Source of the DNA: GCA-2862585 sp049890295
Lineage (GTDB): Bacteria > Bacteroidota > Bacteroidia > Flavobacteriales > UBA7312
Reading direction: 5' to 3'
DNA length: 64,000 nucleotides
NCBI GenBank assembly: GCA_049890295.1
Contig: JBMHBP010000002.1
Location: 1-64,000, forward strand
Shown one piece after another: positions 32,493 through 41,767 of the stretch. The notes under the pieces are model-generated. The model did no database searches, was not told the origin of the DNA, and saw only the letters and a program-made list of their open reading frames with translations. A program made the translations under genes and the position numbers. The number at the start of each line of letters is the position of its first letter. Within the stretch, counting starts at the first letter, position 1.

Positions 32493-34121
32493 TTAAACCT
32501 GTAAAACTCCTGGGTTATATGCTTCTGTTATGGGGGCGTTGTTGGCAGCTTCAATTCCCATGGAGATATAATTTCTACTTTCTCTTGGGTCTATTATAGC
32601 ATCAACCCAAAGTCTAGAAGCAGCATAATATGGTGAGGTTTGTTTATCGTAGCGTTGAGTAATGTTATCCAACATTTCCTTTTCTTGTTTTACTGTAATA
32701 GTTTTTCCTTCTTTTTTTAATGATGACTTTTCTATTTGTAATAATACTTTTGCGGCTTGTTCACCACCCATAACTGCCATTTTTGCTGATGGCCATGCTA
32801 AAATAAATCTAGGGTCAAAAGCTTTACCACACATAGCATAGTTGCCGGCCCCATAAGAGTTTCCTACTATAATTGTAAACTTAGGTACCACTGAGTTACT
32901 CATTGCGTTAACCAGTTTGGCACCGTCTTTTATTATGCCAGTATGTTCTGATCGCGAGCCAACCATGAAGCCTGTAACATCTTGTAAAAAAACTAATGGA
33001 ATTTTTTTCTGATTACAATTGGCGATAAATCGGGTAGCTTTATCTGCTGAGTCTGAGTATATAACTCCACCAAACTGCATTTCACCTTTTTTATTTTTGA
33101 CGAGTTTCCGTTGGTTGGCTACTATTCCTACTGCCCAACCATCAATTCTTGCATAACCACAAATTATGGTATCCCCAAATCCTTTTTTATATTCTTTGAA
33201 CTCTGACTTATCAACTAGTCTATAAATTAGTTCCATGGTATCATATGATTTTTCTCTATTCTCTGGAAGAATTTTTATAATATCATCTTTTTCTTTTAAG
33301 GGTTCTTGAGAGTCAATCCTGTTGAATCCCGCTTGTTCAAAGCTTCCTATTTTATCAATAATTTGTTGGATTGTGTTTAAACAGTCTTTATCATTTTCAG
33401 ATTTGTAGTCTGTAACGCCTGAGATTTCACAATGAGTTTCTGCTCCACCTAGTGTTTCATTATCAATTATCTCACCTATTGCTGCTTTTACTAAGTAGCT
33501 TCCAGCTAAAAAAATAGTACCTGTTTTGTTAACAATTAGTGCTTCATCACTCATGATGGGTAGATATGCTCCACCTGCAACACAAGATCCCATGACGGCT
33601 GAAATTTGTGTAATACCCATTGAAGACATTTTGGCATTATTTCTAAAAATTCTTCCAAAATGTTCTTTATCTGGAAAAATTTCATCTTGCAAGGGAAGAA
33701 ATACACCTGCACTATCAACTAAATAAATGATAGGAAGTTTATTTTCCATTGCTATTTCTTGTGCTCTAAGATTCTTTTTTGCTGTTATTGGAAACCAAGC
33801 ACCTGCTTTTACTGTGGCATCATTAGCCACTATAACACATAATTTACTACGAATATATCCTAATACGACAACAACTCCTGCCGAGGGGCATCCACCGTAT
33901 TCTTTGTACATTTTATCACCTGCAAATGCACCTATTTCAATTAGTTGGGTATGTTCATCAACTAAAAATGCAATTCGCTCGCGTGCAGTAAGTTTACCTT
34001 GAGTATGTTGTTTTTTTATTTTTTCTTTTCCTCCTCCCAGTTTTATTTTATCGAGCTTTTGTTTCATTTCTGAAATTAAAAGTCTCATACTATCTTCGTT
34101 TTTATTTAATTCAATGTCCAT
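32493..34121 (-). CDS. biotin-dependent acyl-CoA carboxylase, carboxyltransferase (beta) subunit
   Basis: 542 aa crotonase-fold carboxyltransferase. Blocks such as KKNLRAQEIAMENKLPIIYL, PLQDEIFPDKEHFGRIF, VMGSCVAGGAYLPIMSDEA and GTIFLAGSYLVKAAIGE are closest to the 3-methylcrotonyl-CoA carboxylase beta type, suggesting leucine catabolism; propionyl-CoA carboxylase is less likely. The second oxyanion region VTGFMVGSRSEHTGIIKDGA and GNSYGAGNYAMCGKAFDP is intact. No biotin carboxylase alpha subunit is adjacent. Last gene of the par-dapB-lepB cluster, 12 nt after wbqC. Substrate is inferred. Confidence 0.88.
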   Translation of the reverse strand: MDIELNKNEDSMRLLISEMKQKLDKIKLGGGKEKIKKQHTQGKLTARERIAFLVDEHTQLIEIGAFAGDKMYKEYGGCPSAGVVVVLGYIRSKLCVIVANDATVKAGAWFPITAKKNLRAQEIAMENKLPIIYLVDSAGVFLPLQDEIFPDKEHFGRIFRNNAKMSSMGITQISAVMGSCVAGGAYLPIMSDEALIVNKTGTIFLAGSYLVKAAIGEIIDNETLGGAETHCEISGVTDYKSENDKDCLNTIQQIIDKIGSFEQAGFNRIDSQEPLKEKDDIIKILPENREKSYDTMELIYRLVDKSEFKEYKKGFGDTIICGYARIDGWAVGIVANQRKLVKNKKGEMQFGGVIYSDSADKATRFIANCNQKKIPLVFLQDVTGFMVGSRSEHTGIIKDGAKLVNAMSNSVVPKFTIIVGNSYGAGNYAMCGKAFDPRFILAWPSAKMAVMGGEQAAKVLLQIEKSSLKKEGKTITVKQEKEMLDNITQRYDKQTSPYYAASRLWVDAIIDPRESRNYISMGIEAANNAPITEAYNPGVLQV

Positions 34122-34133
34122 TATCCAATAGAA

Positions 34134-34742
34134 TTAGATGTTAATTTTCTCTAAATATGTTTTAGCGTTTTTACCTTCGTTAAAAAGTAAATCTAATATA
34201 CTTAGGTTAGGTAAAAAACCGTATTTATTTTCAAAAACTTGTATGTATCTTGGTAGTTCTTCTTTGTTAAATTTATAATTTCTTAAATCAATACAATCTG
34301 TAGAGCTACTATAAGTAGTTGTAAAATTTAAATCTTGAGAAATACCAATCTTAGAACAAATTAGTAAATGAAGTTCAACATTCAGATCAAATAAGAAGTT
34401 AAATTTCTTTTGATAAAAACTAAAAAAATCTTCCTCAAAATATTCAAAGAAAGGAGAGGAGCGATAGGCACTCATTAGGCTTTGCCAGTGTTCTTTAGCC
34501 CAGTTAAATTCGTGAGAAATTTTTAAGTCTTTTAAGCTGGTCTTAGAACTACTTTTTCGAACTTTAGGTACAGTTAAATTTAGTGCTCCATTACTGCCAT
34601 AAATGGTAGCTCTATTTCTAATACTTTGTTTTATAAAATGTTCGTGTACTTCAATTTGACAATTGTATTGACATAAATAGGCATAATATTCTATAGGTGC
34701 CATATACGACAATGGTAAAAGGTATGTGTTAGTGGATGGCAT
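34134..34742 (-). CDS. WbqC family protein
   Basis: 202 aa from the ATG at 34742. An earlier ATG at 34778 lies further inside lepB and would add residues not typical of the family. LLPLSYMAPIEYYAYL at the N-terminus, NRATIYGSNGALNLTVPV-like segment, HEFNWAKEHWQSLMSAYRSSPFF (shown in parts) and YFEEDFFSFY match WbqC-like proteins, first named in O-antigen clusters. In Bacteroidota it habitually follows lepB. Exact activity unknown. It overlaps the lepB end by 14 nt. Confidence 0.8.
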   Translation of the reverse strand: MPSTNTYLLPLSYMAPIEYYAYLCQYNCQIEVHEHFIKQSIRNRATIYGSNGALNLTVPKVRKSSSKTSLKDLKISHEFNWAKEHWQSLMSAYRSSPFFEYFEEDFFSFYQKKFNFLFDLNVELHLLICSKIGISQDLNFTTTYSSSTDCIDLRNYKFNKEELPRYIQVFENKYGFLPNLSILDLLFNEGKNAKTYLEKINI

Positions 34743-35995
34743 TGAAGAGTCTATTCCATCTAATTTTGTTAATACCATTTTTATTTCTGTCCCAGCTCAT
34801 CCAAATAAATAAGGCTTTCCCAACAACATGATCTTCGGGAACAAATCCCCAATACCTTGAATCTAAGGAATTATGTCTGTTATCACCCATCATCCAGAAA
34901 TAATCCATTTGAAAAGAATAGCTTGTTGCAAGCTTTTCGTTGATGTAGACTTGATTCTCTAAAATTTCTAATTTATTTCCTTCATAGGTTTCAATTATTC
35001 GTCTGTATAAGTCTATATTGTCTGTGCTAATATCTACAGTACTTCCTTTTTGAGGCACCTTTATCGGGCCTAAATTATCAAGATTCCAATTAAATTTATC
35101 ATTAGGAAAAATATTTTCAGCTGTATTTATTTTGACCCCTTTTTCAACAACAATTTTTTCTATTTTTTCAACATAGGTAAATCGTTTTATTGCTTCTAAG
35201 CTATTTTCATTTAACATAAGCTCGTATTCACCTTGTCTTGATAATATTTGACCTTCATAAATATTATATTTTTTTAGAGTCTTTTCACTAAATAATGTGC
35301 CATCAGTTTTGACATAATATCTAAATTGATTTTTCATTTTGTCAGTTATAAGTTGAGGTTCTCCATTAACGTATAAATCTGTATTTTTAATTTCAATAAT
35401 ATCTCCAGGTATGCCTACACATCGCTTTATATAATTTTCTTTTTTATCTACTGGTCTTTCTGGATGTAGTGAGTCGTCTGCTGGATAATTAAAAACGACG
35501 CAGTCATTTCTTTCTACTTTCCCTAATCCTTTCATTCTATGGTATTCGAGCTGTATCCATTTAAGATAAGCAGGTGTATTTTTTGTCAACGGAAGGGTGT
35601 GGTGTACTAAAGGAAAAGATAAGGGGGTCATTGGTACTCTAGGACCATAGCTCACTTTACTTACAAAAAGAAAGTCACCAATTAAAAGTGATTTTTCCAT
35701 TGATGAGGTTGGAATAGTGTAGGCTTCAATTAAAAATGTTCTTAAAATTGTTGCTGCAATTACAGCAAATAGTATGGCATTGAACCAACTTTTTAGTTCG
35801 CTTTTGGGTTTTTTCTCTTTTTTTCCAAAATTGCCAATTTATTGTATGCCAAAAAATAATGTCTCCTACTATTAAAGGAATGAAATATAGCCACTCTCCA
35901 CCTATTAAGTAGACAAATATTGACCAAATTAAGGAGAAAATTAAGAATATTACTACTTTGTAATACTGCCCTAATCGTTGTTTTAAGTTATTCAT
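34729..35995 (-). CDS. lepB: signal peptidase I, reading frame broken by +1 nt in an A7 run
   Basis: Membrane serine protease that cleaves Sec signal peptides. The frame open from 35700 begins immediately after the catalytic serine. Upstream in that frame lie NAILFAVIAATILRTFLIEA (membrane anchor) and YTIPTSS-M, where the second Ser of TSS is the nucleophile. The Lys base is in YIKRCVGIPGD. The real N-terminus (MNNLKQRLGQYYK, two membrane spans, INWQFWKK) is encoded from the ATG at 35995, 7 nt after dapB, but one frame off. Removing one A from the A7 run at 35818-35824 joins both into a continuous 421-aa LepB (QFWKKEKKPKSELKSW). Conserved MMGDNRHNSLDSRYWG is intact. Either a sequence/assembly indel, slippage-based expression, or a mutation. 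Confidence 0.85.
35818..35824 (-). other. homopolymer at the lepB frameshift
   Basis: Seven T on the plus strand (A7 in the gene), with an A6 run nine bases further downstream in the gene (35809-35814). Six A here would restore the LepB frame. Confidence 0.7.
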
Positions 35996-36002
35996 AGTTA
36001 AA

Positions 36003-36662
36003 CTAAATTTTGAGGACATCACTCATTGAGTAAACTCCTTTTTTATCTTTAATATATTCTGCTGCCATTACGGCTCCAATAGCGAATCCTTTTCTATTAT
36101 GAGCGACATGTGAAATGGATATGGAATCTATTTTGGAATCGTAGTTGATACAATGTGTTCCAGGTACATTTTCAATTCGTTCACTTTTTATATTTACGGA
36201 ATCGTTCAAATCTGATTTAAGTGTTAATGCTGTTCCACTTGGAGCATCAATTTTTTCGGTATGATGAATTTCATTTATATGAACTTTATACTCTGTGTGT
36301 GGTTTCATGAGTTGGTTTAATTTTCGGTTTAGTTCGAAAAATAAATTCACACCAATACTAAAATTTGAGGCATACAAAAAAGCGGTGTCATTGGAAATGG
36401 CTAAATCGTTAACTCTATTGATTTTATCTATCCAACCAGTTGTGCCGCTAACCACTGGAATACCTTGATTTAATACTGTTGAAATATTATGATAGGCTGA
36501 ACTAGGGGTACTAAAATCTATTGCAACGTCAACTTTAGGCAAACTTATTTTTTCAACTTTGTTATTGGCATCAAAAATAGCATCTATTGTATGCCCCTTT
36601 TCAATAGCTATTGATTTAATAAGTTGGCCCATTTTACCAAAACCAAGAAGTGCAATTTTCAT
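36003..36662 (-). CDS. dapB: 4-hydroxy-tetrahydrodipicolinate reductase
   Basis: NAD(P)H-dependent reductase of lysine/diaminopimelate synthesis, 219 aa, the short Bacteroidota form (about 235 in the family versus 270 in E. coli). Rossmann loop LLGFGKMGQ at ~4-12, VAIDFSTPSSAYHN, VVSGTTGW, and the active-site EIHHTEKIDAPSGTAL with the conserved His and Lys. The C-terminus is HNRKGFAIGAVMAAEYI. Lies between a DUF5683 gene and lepB. Confidence 0.94.
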   Translation of the reverse strand: MKIALLGFGKMGQLIKSIAIEKGHTIDAIFDANNKVEKISLPKVDVAIDFSTPSSAYHNISTVLNQGIPVVSGTTGWIDKINRVNDLAISNDTAFLYASNFSIGVNLFFELNRKLNQLMKPHTEYKVHINEIHHTEKIDAPSGTALTLKSDLNDSVNIKSERIENVPGTHCINYDSKIDSISISHVAHNRKGFAIGAVMAAEYIKDKKGVYSMSDVLKI

Positions 36663-36672
36663 GTCCTCAAAG

Positions 36673-37185
36673 TTAAAAATTCATTTTTAATGATAGTGCG
36701 GTATTATTTCCTTGAGGTGATTGAAAAATAGTCGGAGAATAGCGAATACTAAGCTTATCACTGATATCAAAATCTAAAAGATGGGCATCTACACTAGCAT
36801 CTACAATATTTAACAGGTAAATTGCTGCTGTGATAATATATGATATATCCCTATTTCTTTCATAATAGTCCATTATAGTTATTAATTGACTATTGTTGTA
36901 TGTGTCGACATATTCATCTTGTTCACCGTTTGCTCTTATCTGAAAGGCGTTCTTAAAGCTATTATAATTTTGTTGATTATCAATAATAAAATAGACGCTC
37001 GTAGCTAAACTAGCATAGATTACAGGAACTTTCCAATATTTTTTGTTGTAAACTTGACCTGCACCTGGAAAAATAGCTGATAGTACAGAGGCTTTGTGTG
37101 GAGAATGCACCTTTTTATTATTGAGATCTTGCCCTGCAACTTTAAACGACAAGATTAGTAAAAAATATAAAATTGGCTTTTTCAA
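36673..37185 (-). CDS. DUF5683 family membrane protein
   Basis: 170 aa. Signal peptide to ~18 (LLILSFKVAGQ). The family hallmark KASVLSAIFPGAGQVYNKKYWK is split around residues 30-51 and followed by VPVIYASLATSVYFIID (membrane segment) and later IITAAIYLLNIVDASVDAH (second span). This gene typically lies between parB and dapB in Bacteroidota, as here; its ATG directly follows the parB stop. Function unknown, probably envelope. Confidence 0.8.
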   Translation of the reverse strand: MKKPILYFLLILSFKVAGQDLNNKKVHSPHKASVLSAIFPGAGQVYNKKYWKVPVIYASLATSVYFIIDNQQNYNSFKNAFQIRANGEQDEYVDTYNNSQLITIMDYYERNRDISYIITAAIYLLNIVDASVDAHLLDFDISDKLSIRYSPTIFQSPQGNNTALSLKMNF

Positions 37186-38091
37186 TTAATACCCCAATTG
37201 TTTAATAACTTGGTTCATTTCTTCTTCAGAATTAAATTTTATCTCAATTTTCCCCTTTCCAGATTTTAAAATTTTCAAATTAACTTCATTACCGAGCTTA
37301 TGGGATAGTGCATTTGAAATTTTTTGATGCTCAAAACTTTGAATGCTTTGTGTTTGTTTTCGTTGTTTTTTAGCCACGTAGATCGATTGGCCAAAATCTT
37401 TTACAATTTGTTCAATTTCTCTTACAGTAAACTTGTTACTCACTGCATCTCTGAAGATATTTATTTGAGTAATGGGATCATTGACATTAATCAGCGCTCG
37501 GGCATGTCCCATGCTTATTGTTTCCTTTTGTAGGGCTGCTAGTATTTCGGCCGGAAGTTTTAACAGTCTTAAATAATTGGTAATGGTTGAGCGTTTTTTG
37601 CCGACTCTGGAACTCATTTTTTCTTGAGTTAATTTACACTCATCTATTAGGCGTTGGTAGCTTAGTGCTATTTCTACAGGGTTAAGTTGTTCCCTTTGAA
37701 TATTTTCAACCAAGGCCATCTCTAGCATTTCTTGGTCATTTGCAATTCTAATGTAAGCAGGAATTACTTTTAGTCCGGCCAGGGTAGAAGCTCTAAACCG
37801 TCTTTCACCAGAAATAATCTGATACCTGTCATAACCTAATTTTCTGACAGTTATTGGTTGAATAAGTCCTAATTCCTTAATTGAAACGGCTAATTCTTGG
37901 ACAGTATCTTCATCAAAATCTTTTCTAGGTTGAAAAGGATTAATTTCTATTTGCTCTAAAAGTATATTGGCTACTGAGCCTACGCTTAAACTACTATTTT
38001 CGTCTAATGTTGTTTTAGTCGTTATATCAGTTTTAGGATTTTGAAGAAGTGCTGACAATCCTTTTCCCAGTGCTCTTTTTTTCTCGGCCAT
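37186..38091 (-). CDS. parB: chromosome-partitioning protein ParB
   Basis: CTP-dependent DNA clamp that loads at parS sites and works with ParA, 301 aa. N-terminal RALGKGLSALL ParA-activating peptide (residues 5-15), INPFQPRKDFDE, the CTP-binding GERRFRASTLAG (~94-105), then the helix-turn-helix KMSSRVGKKRSTITNYLRLL (~153-172) and HARALINV. The C-terminal dimerisation domain ends in EEEMNQVIKQLGY. No parS consensus was found in this window. Confidence 0.96.
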   Translation of the reverse strand: MAEKKRALGKGLSALLQNPKTDITTKTTLDENSSLSVGSVANILLEQIEINPFQPRKDFDEDTVQELAVSIKELGLIQPITVRKLGYDRYQIISGERRFRASTLAGLKVIPAYIRIANDQEMLEMALVENIQREQLNPVEIALSYQRLIDECKLTQEKMSSRVGKKRSTITNYLRLLKLPAEILAALQKETISMGHARALINVNDPITQINIFRDAVSNKFTVREIEQIVKDFGQSIYVAKKQRKQTQSIQSFEHQKISNALSHKLGNEVNLKILKSGKGKIEIKFNSEEEMNQVIKQLGY

Positions 38092-38094
38092 TTT

Positions 38095-38874
38095 TTAGTC
38101 TGTAATTGCTTCTTTGTGTTTTTCTAGTAGTTCTTTTGCAAGGTTCAGATAGTTTATTGCCCCTTTACTGTTTGCATCATGCATAATTATTGTTTCGCCA
38201 AAACTTGGAGCTTCTGAAAGTCGCACATTTCGTTGAATAATTGTATTAAAAACCATTTCTTGAAAATGAGTTTTTACTTCCTCTACAACCTGGTTTGAGA
38301 GTCTTAAGCGTGTATCATACATAGTTAAAAGTAATCCTTCAATATCGAGTGCTTTGTTTAAACGGCTTTGCACAATTTTAATTGTATTAAGAAGTTTACC
38401 CAAGCCTTCCAAAGCAAAATATTCACACTGAATAGGAATAATTATTGAATCAGCTGCTGTTAAGGCATTGGTTGTAACTATTCCTAGAGATGGTGCACAA
38501 TCAATAAAAATATAATCATACTTATCTTCTATTTTTTGGATAATATTTTTGATTATAAATTCTCTTTTAGGTTGATTTACTAATTCTAGTTCTGAGCCAA
38601 CCAAATCAATATTAGCTGGCAGTAAATCTAGATTTGGACTGCTTGTTTTAACAATGACCTCATTTGGATTAATGTTATCAATAAGACATCCGTACAACCC
38701 GTGTGTAATTTCTCTTGGATCAAAGCCAACCCCCGAAGTAGAATTTGCCTGAGGGTCAGCATCTACTAAAAGCACTTTTTTTTCTAGCACCCCCATACAA
38801 GCTGCTAAATTTATGGCTGTTGTTGTCTTTCCAACCCCACCTTTTTGATTGGCTATTACTATTATTTTGTTCAT
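38095..38874 (-). CDS. parA: chromosome-partitioning ATPase ParA (Soj)
   Basis: Walker-type partition ATPase, 259 aa. Deviant Walker A NQKGGVGKTTTAINLA at ~8-23, KVLLVDADPQANSTSGVG, YIFIDCAPSLGIVTTNAL and QCEYFALEGLGKL are all present. It begins the long minus-strand cluster parA-parB-DUF5683-dapB-lepB-wbqC-carboxyltransferase. A 16-bp palindrome sits ~50 nt upstream of the ATG. Confidence 0.96.
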   Translation of the reverse strand: MNKIIVIANQKGGVGKTTTAINLAACMGVLEKKVLLVDADPQANSTSGVGFDPREITHGLYGCLIDNINPNEVIVKTSSPNLDLLPANIDLVGSELELVNQPKREFIIKNIIQKIEDKYDYIFIDCAPSLGIVTTNALTAADSIIIPIQCEYFALEGLGKLLNTIKIVQSRLNKALDIEGLLLTMYDTRLRLSNQVVEEVKTHFQEMVFNTIIQRNVRLSEAPSFGETIIMHDANSKGAINYLNLAKELLEKHKEAITD

Positions 38875-38922
38875 ATTAAAGCATGTTATGCATATATAGC
38901 TTTTAGGTCAGATAAAGTCTCA

Positions 38923-38938
38923 GATCTTATACAAGATC
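38923..38938. promoter_or_regulatory. 16-bp palindrome upstream of parA
   Basis: GATCTT-ATAC-AAGATC, perfect 6-bp arms, 49 nt upstream of the parA start in the parA/DoxX divergent gap. Possible operator for ParA/ParB autoregulation; it does not resemble canonical parS. Confidence 0.35.
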
Positions 38939-39064
38939 CTATTTTTCATTATCTTTATCAATTCAAAAGTAATTTTTTTATCAGCGGACTAGAAACAAAA
39001 GAGTTGCTTTTTTTTAACATTTCATCTAAAATGTTAATAGTGTAAATACATTTAAGCTTTTATC

Positions 39065-39496
39065 ATGTTACTAGACATTTTATACACCATTATGTTTGAA
39101 GAAAGCAGCTTGCTGATTCTACAATTATTACCGGTTTTATTTCTATCTATCTTATTTATTCAGTCTGGTTTAGATAAGGTTTTTGATCGAGACAACAATT
39201 TAACTTGGTTAAAAGGACACTTTTCAAATTCACTTTTTAAGAATAGTGTTCCTTTTTTACTGATTACTATAACCATTATTGAAGTGATTGCAGGTTTTTT
39301 ATGTTTGATTGGAAGTTTAACCTTAGTTTTTACTAAAAACCCTACTGTTGCAATTGCAGGAGTTGTGTTATCAGCTTTAGCTTTGTTGATGTTATTTTTT
39401 GGGCAGAGATTGGCGAAAGATTATGCTGGGGCACAATCATTAGTAAGTTATTTTATACTTTCACTATTGGCTTTATTATTTTTATTGATGTTTTAA
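39065..39496 (+). CDS. DoxX family membrane protein
   Basis: 143 aa with four predicted membrane spans (~17-33, 62-82, 87-105, 120-142). FIQSGLDKVFDRDNNLTWL, FKNSVPFLLITITIIEVIAG and FFGQRLAKDYAGAQSL are the features of Bacteroidota DoxX-like proteins. The start is uncertain: the ATG at 39092 would give MFEESSLLILQ, closer to the usual length. Function unknown, possibly redox-related membrane protein. Confidence 0.78.
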   Translation: MLLDILYTIMFEESSLLILQLLPVLFLSILFIQSGLDKVFDRDNNLTWLKGHFSNSLFKNSVPFLLITITIIEVIAGFLCLIGSLTLVFTKNPTVAIAGVVLSALALLMLFFGQRLAKDYAGAQSLVSYFILSLLALLFLLMF

Positions 39497-39501
39497 GGAA
39501 T

Positions 39502-39834
39502 TTAAATATCTTCAAAATTTACATCTGTAAAGCTATTTTTATCGCTTTTGTTTCTATTTTTTGGTGAGTGAATAACTTCTTCTCCTTTTTCTTTGATTAT
39601 GAAGTCTATACAGTCTATAAAAGCCTCTTTGAATTTGGCAAAATCTTCCTTATAAAGAAAAACTTTATGTTTTTTAAACGAAAAACCACCACCTTCTTCA
39701 AAGGTTTTCTTACTCTCAGTGATTGTTAAATAATAGTCGTCTGATTTTGTGGCTCTGACATCAAAAAAATAGGTTCTCTTTCCTGCCCTTACTCTGTTAG
39801 AATAAATTTCATCTTGGTCTTTATAGTCTTGCAT
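39502..39834 (-). CDS. PUR-domain nucleic-acid-binding protein (DUF3276)
   Basis: 110 aa. RVRAGKRTYFFDVRATKSDD, YYLTITESKKTF and FKKHKVFLYKEDFAKF form one PUR repeat as in the DUF3276 / Borrelia BpuR family. The C-terminal tail is polar (SPKNRNKSDKNS). Predicted to bind single-stranded or duplex nucleic acid as a dimer. Single-gene unit, converging on the DoxX gene 5 nt away. Confidence 0.88.
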   Translation of the reverse strand: MQDYKDQDEIYSNRVRAGKRTYFFDVRATKSDDYYLTITESKKTFEEGGGFSFKKHKVFLYKEDFAKFKEAFIDCIDFIIKEKGEEVIHSPKNRNKSDKNSFTDVNFEDI

Positions 39835-39851
39835 AATATTCTAAATATAAT

Positions 39852-39859
39852 CAAATTTA
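39852..39859 (-). promoter_or_regulatory. -7 box for the PUR-domain gene
   Basis: TAAATTTG on the minus strand, 17 nt before the ATG at 39834. A second variant box (TATATTTA) overlaps just downstream. Confidence 0.45.
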
Positions 39860-39891
39860 CCACTATTAATTTAGAGAAACAAGAATATGTA

Positions 39892-41655
39892 TTAATTAGA
39901 ATGAAGTTGTTGGTTATACATGTCGAAGTATATACTTTCTTTTTTCATGAGTTGGTCATGCGATCCTATTTCAGCAATCGAACCTTTTTCTAGAACAATG
40001 ATAGAATCAACATGTTTTATAGATGATAATCTATGACTTATAATGATTGAAGTTTTATTTGTATTATTTTGTTTGATTTCGTTCAAAATATTTTCTTCGG
40101 TTTCGTTATCTACTGCCGATAGGCAATCATCTAATAAAACAATGGAGGATGGTTTTATAAATGCTCTAGCAATGGAAATTCGTTGTTTTTGCCCTCCTGA
40201 TAAAGTAACCCCTCTTTCACCTACAATTGTATCATAAGCAAGGGGAAATCCTGAAATATTTTCATGTACTGAAGCTTGTTTAGCAGCTTGTTCTATCTCA
40301 GAAATAGGTAGTTTTTTCTTACTTCCAAAAGCAATATTATTTGCAATAGTATCTGAGAATAATAAGGCTTCTTGTGGTACTAGACTGATAGTATCTCTCA
40401 AGCACTCTATATTTATATTTTCAATTGGTTCATCATCAATTGTTATGGTTCCAGAGTTTGGTAGGTAAGTTTTTGTGAGTAGTTGAATAATTGATGATTT
40501 GCCTGATCCAGTTCGTCCGACAATAGCAATTGACTGACCTTTTTCTACTGAAAATGAAATATTCTTAAGTGCAGTTACATCGTTTTCAGGGTAAGTGAAG
40601 TTTACGTTAGTAAAGGTTATTTTACCTTCTATTTCAAGGTGTTTACCTTCATCTTTATTTATACTTGATGAGGTGTTTAACATTTCGTTTATTCTTTTTT
40701 GAGATGCTGCTGCACGTTGAATAATTGATGTCACCCAACCTATAGAAGCCATGGGCCATGTTAGCATGTTAACGTAGATGATAAATTCAGCTATATTTCC
40801 TGTAGTTATATTACCAGCTATTGCTTCTTTTCCTCCAATGTATATGGTAAGAACGGTACTTAGACCAATTAAAAGAAGCATAAATGGAAAAAATGCAGCG
40901 TTAGTTTTAGCTAATGATACATTTTTATCTAAGTAAGTATTGGTTTCGTTTTCAAAAAAATTAAAATTTCGATTTTCATTAACAAAAGACTTTAATATTC
41001 TAATCCCAGAAAATGATTCTTGAGAAATAGTGGAAATCAATGACAATTGTTTTTGAACCTTTTCGCTTTTTGAATGAATTACCTTGCTGATATAATAAAT
41101 GGTAATTGACATAATTGGTAAAGGTGCTAATACAAACAGGCTAAGTTTTACATTTATACTAAACATATTATACATGACCAATATGAAAAGAGAAATCATA
41201 TTAATTGGATACATATTGGCCGGTCCTAAAAACATTCTTACTCTACTGACATCTTCACTCATTCGTGCCATTAAATCGCCCGTACTATTTTTTTTGTAGA
41301 AGCGAATATCAAGATTTTGAAAATGATTGTAAATTTCATTTTTGATATCATATTCAATTAATCTGGACATAACAATAATAGTTTGTCTCATAAAAAACAT
41401 AAATACTCCTTTAAGCAATGCGAAAAGTATGAGCATTAACCCAAAGTACAATAGGGTAGAAGTAAGATTAGTAAAATCGACATCAATATTGTTTTGATAA
41501 CCATCTATGGCTTCTTTAGCAGTGTCAAACGCCTTTCTAGTGAAAACGGCTGGATACAGGGCAAATATGTTTGATACTACCACAAAAAATACGCCCGTTA
41601 AAAATCGCCAGCGGTACTTCTTATAATACTTAAAGAGATAAGCTAAATCTTTCAT
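39892..41655 (-). CDS. ABC exporter (fused permease-ATPase, MsbA/MdlB type)
   Basis: 587 aa half-transporter. Six membrane spans in residues ~15-310. The nucleotide-binding domain at ~340-587 has Walker A VGRTGSGKSSIIQLL (~368), signature LSGGQKQRISIARA (~483), Walker B SIVLLDDCLSAVD and the H-loop IIISHRLSSIK. Likely homodimeric lipid or drug exporter; lipid A export (MsbA) is possible but cannot be told from the sequence. Monocistronic, divergent from leucine dehydrogenase. Confidence 0.9.
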   Translation of the reverse strand: MKDLAYLFKYYKKYRWRFLTGVFFVVVSNIFALYPAVFTRKAFDTAKEAIDGYQNNIDVDFTNLTSTLLYFGLMLILFALLKGVFMFFMRQTIIVMSRLIEYDIKNEIYNHFQNLDIRFYKKNSTGDLMARMSEDVSRVRMFLGPANMYPINMISLFILVMYNMFSINVKLSLFVLAPLPIMSITIYYISKVIHSKSEKVQKQLSLISTISQESFSGIRILKSFVNENRNFNFFENETNTYLDKNVSLAKTNAAFFPFMLLLIGLSTVLTIYIGGKEAIAGNITTGNIAEFIIYVNMLTWPMASIGWVTSIIQRAAASQKRINEMLNTSSSINKDEGKHLEIEGKITFTNVNFTYPENDVTALKNISFSVEKGQSIAIVGRTGSGKSSIIQLLTKTYLPNSGTITIDDEPIENINIECLRDTISLVPQEALLFSDTIANNIAFGSKKKLPISEIEQAAKQASVHENISGFPLAYDTIVGERGVTLSGGQKQRISIARAFIKPSSIVLLDDCLSAVDNETEENILNEIKQNNTNKTSIIISHRLSSIKHVDSIIVLEKGSIAEIGSHDQLMKKESIYFDMYNQQLHSN

Positions 41656-41690
41656 AAATAATTAGGGTTAATTGTAAACAAATAAAATTG

Positions 41691-41698
41691 TAGATTTG
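41691..41698 (+). promoter_or_regulatory. -7 box of the leucine dehydrogenase-nusB unit
   Basis: TAGATTTG on the plus strand. Predicted start near 41702, leader ~66 nt to the ATG at 41768. Confidence 0.4.
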
Positions 41699-41767
41699 CC
41701 AACCCAAAAATTGTTCTTATTGTGTAGCAACATTTGCGTTACAAAGTTAATTAACTTTACTAATCTT

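Noticed and set aside
35726..36022. Separate 98-aa membrane protein gene between dapB and lepB
   Set aside because: Its N-terminal part is the missing start of LepB in another frame; the last ~30 residues (Cys-rich, unlike any family) are an out-of-frame read-through after the A7 run.
39016..39035. Inverted repeat AACATTT / AAATGTT upstream of the DoxX gene as a terminator
   Set aside because: No T run follows the stem in either transcription direction; AT-rich repeats of this size are expected by chance.
38875..39064. parS site near parAB
   Set aside because: No sequence resembling TGTTTCACGTGAAACA was found here or elsewhere in the window.
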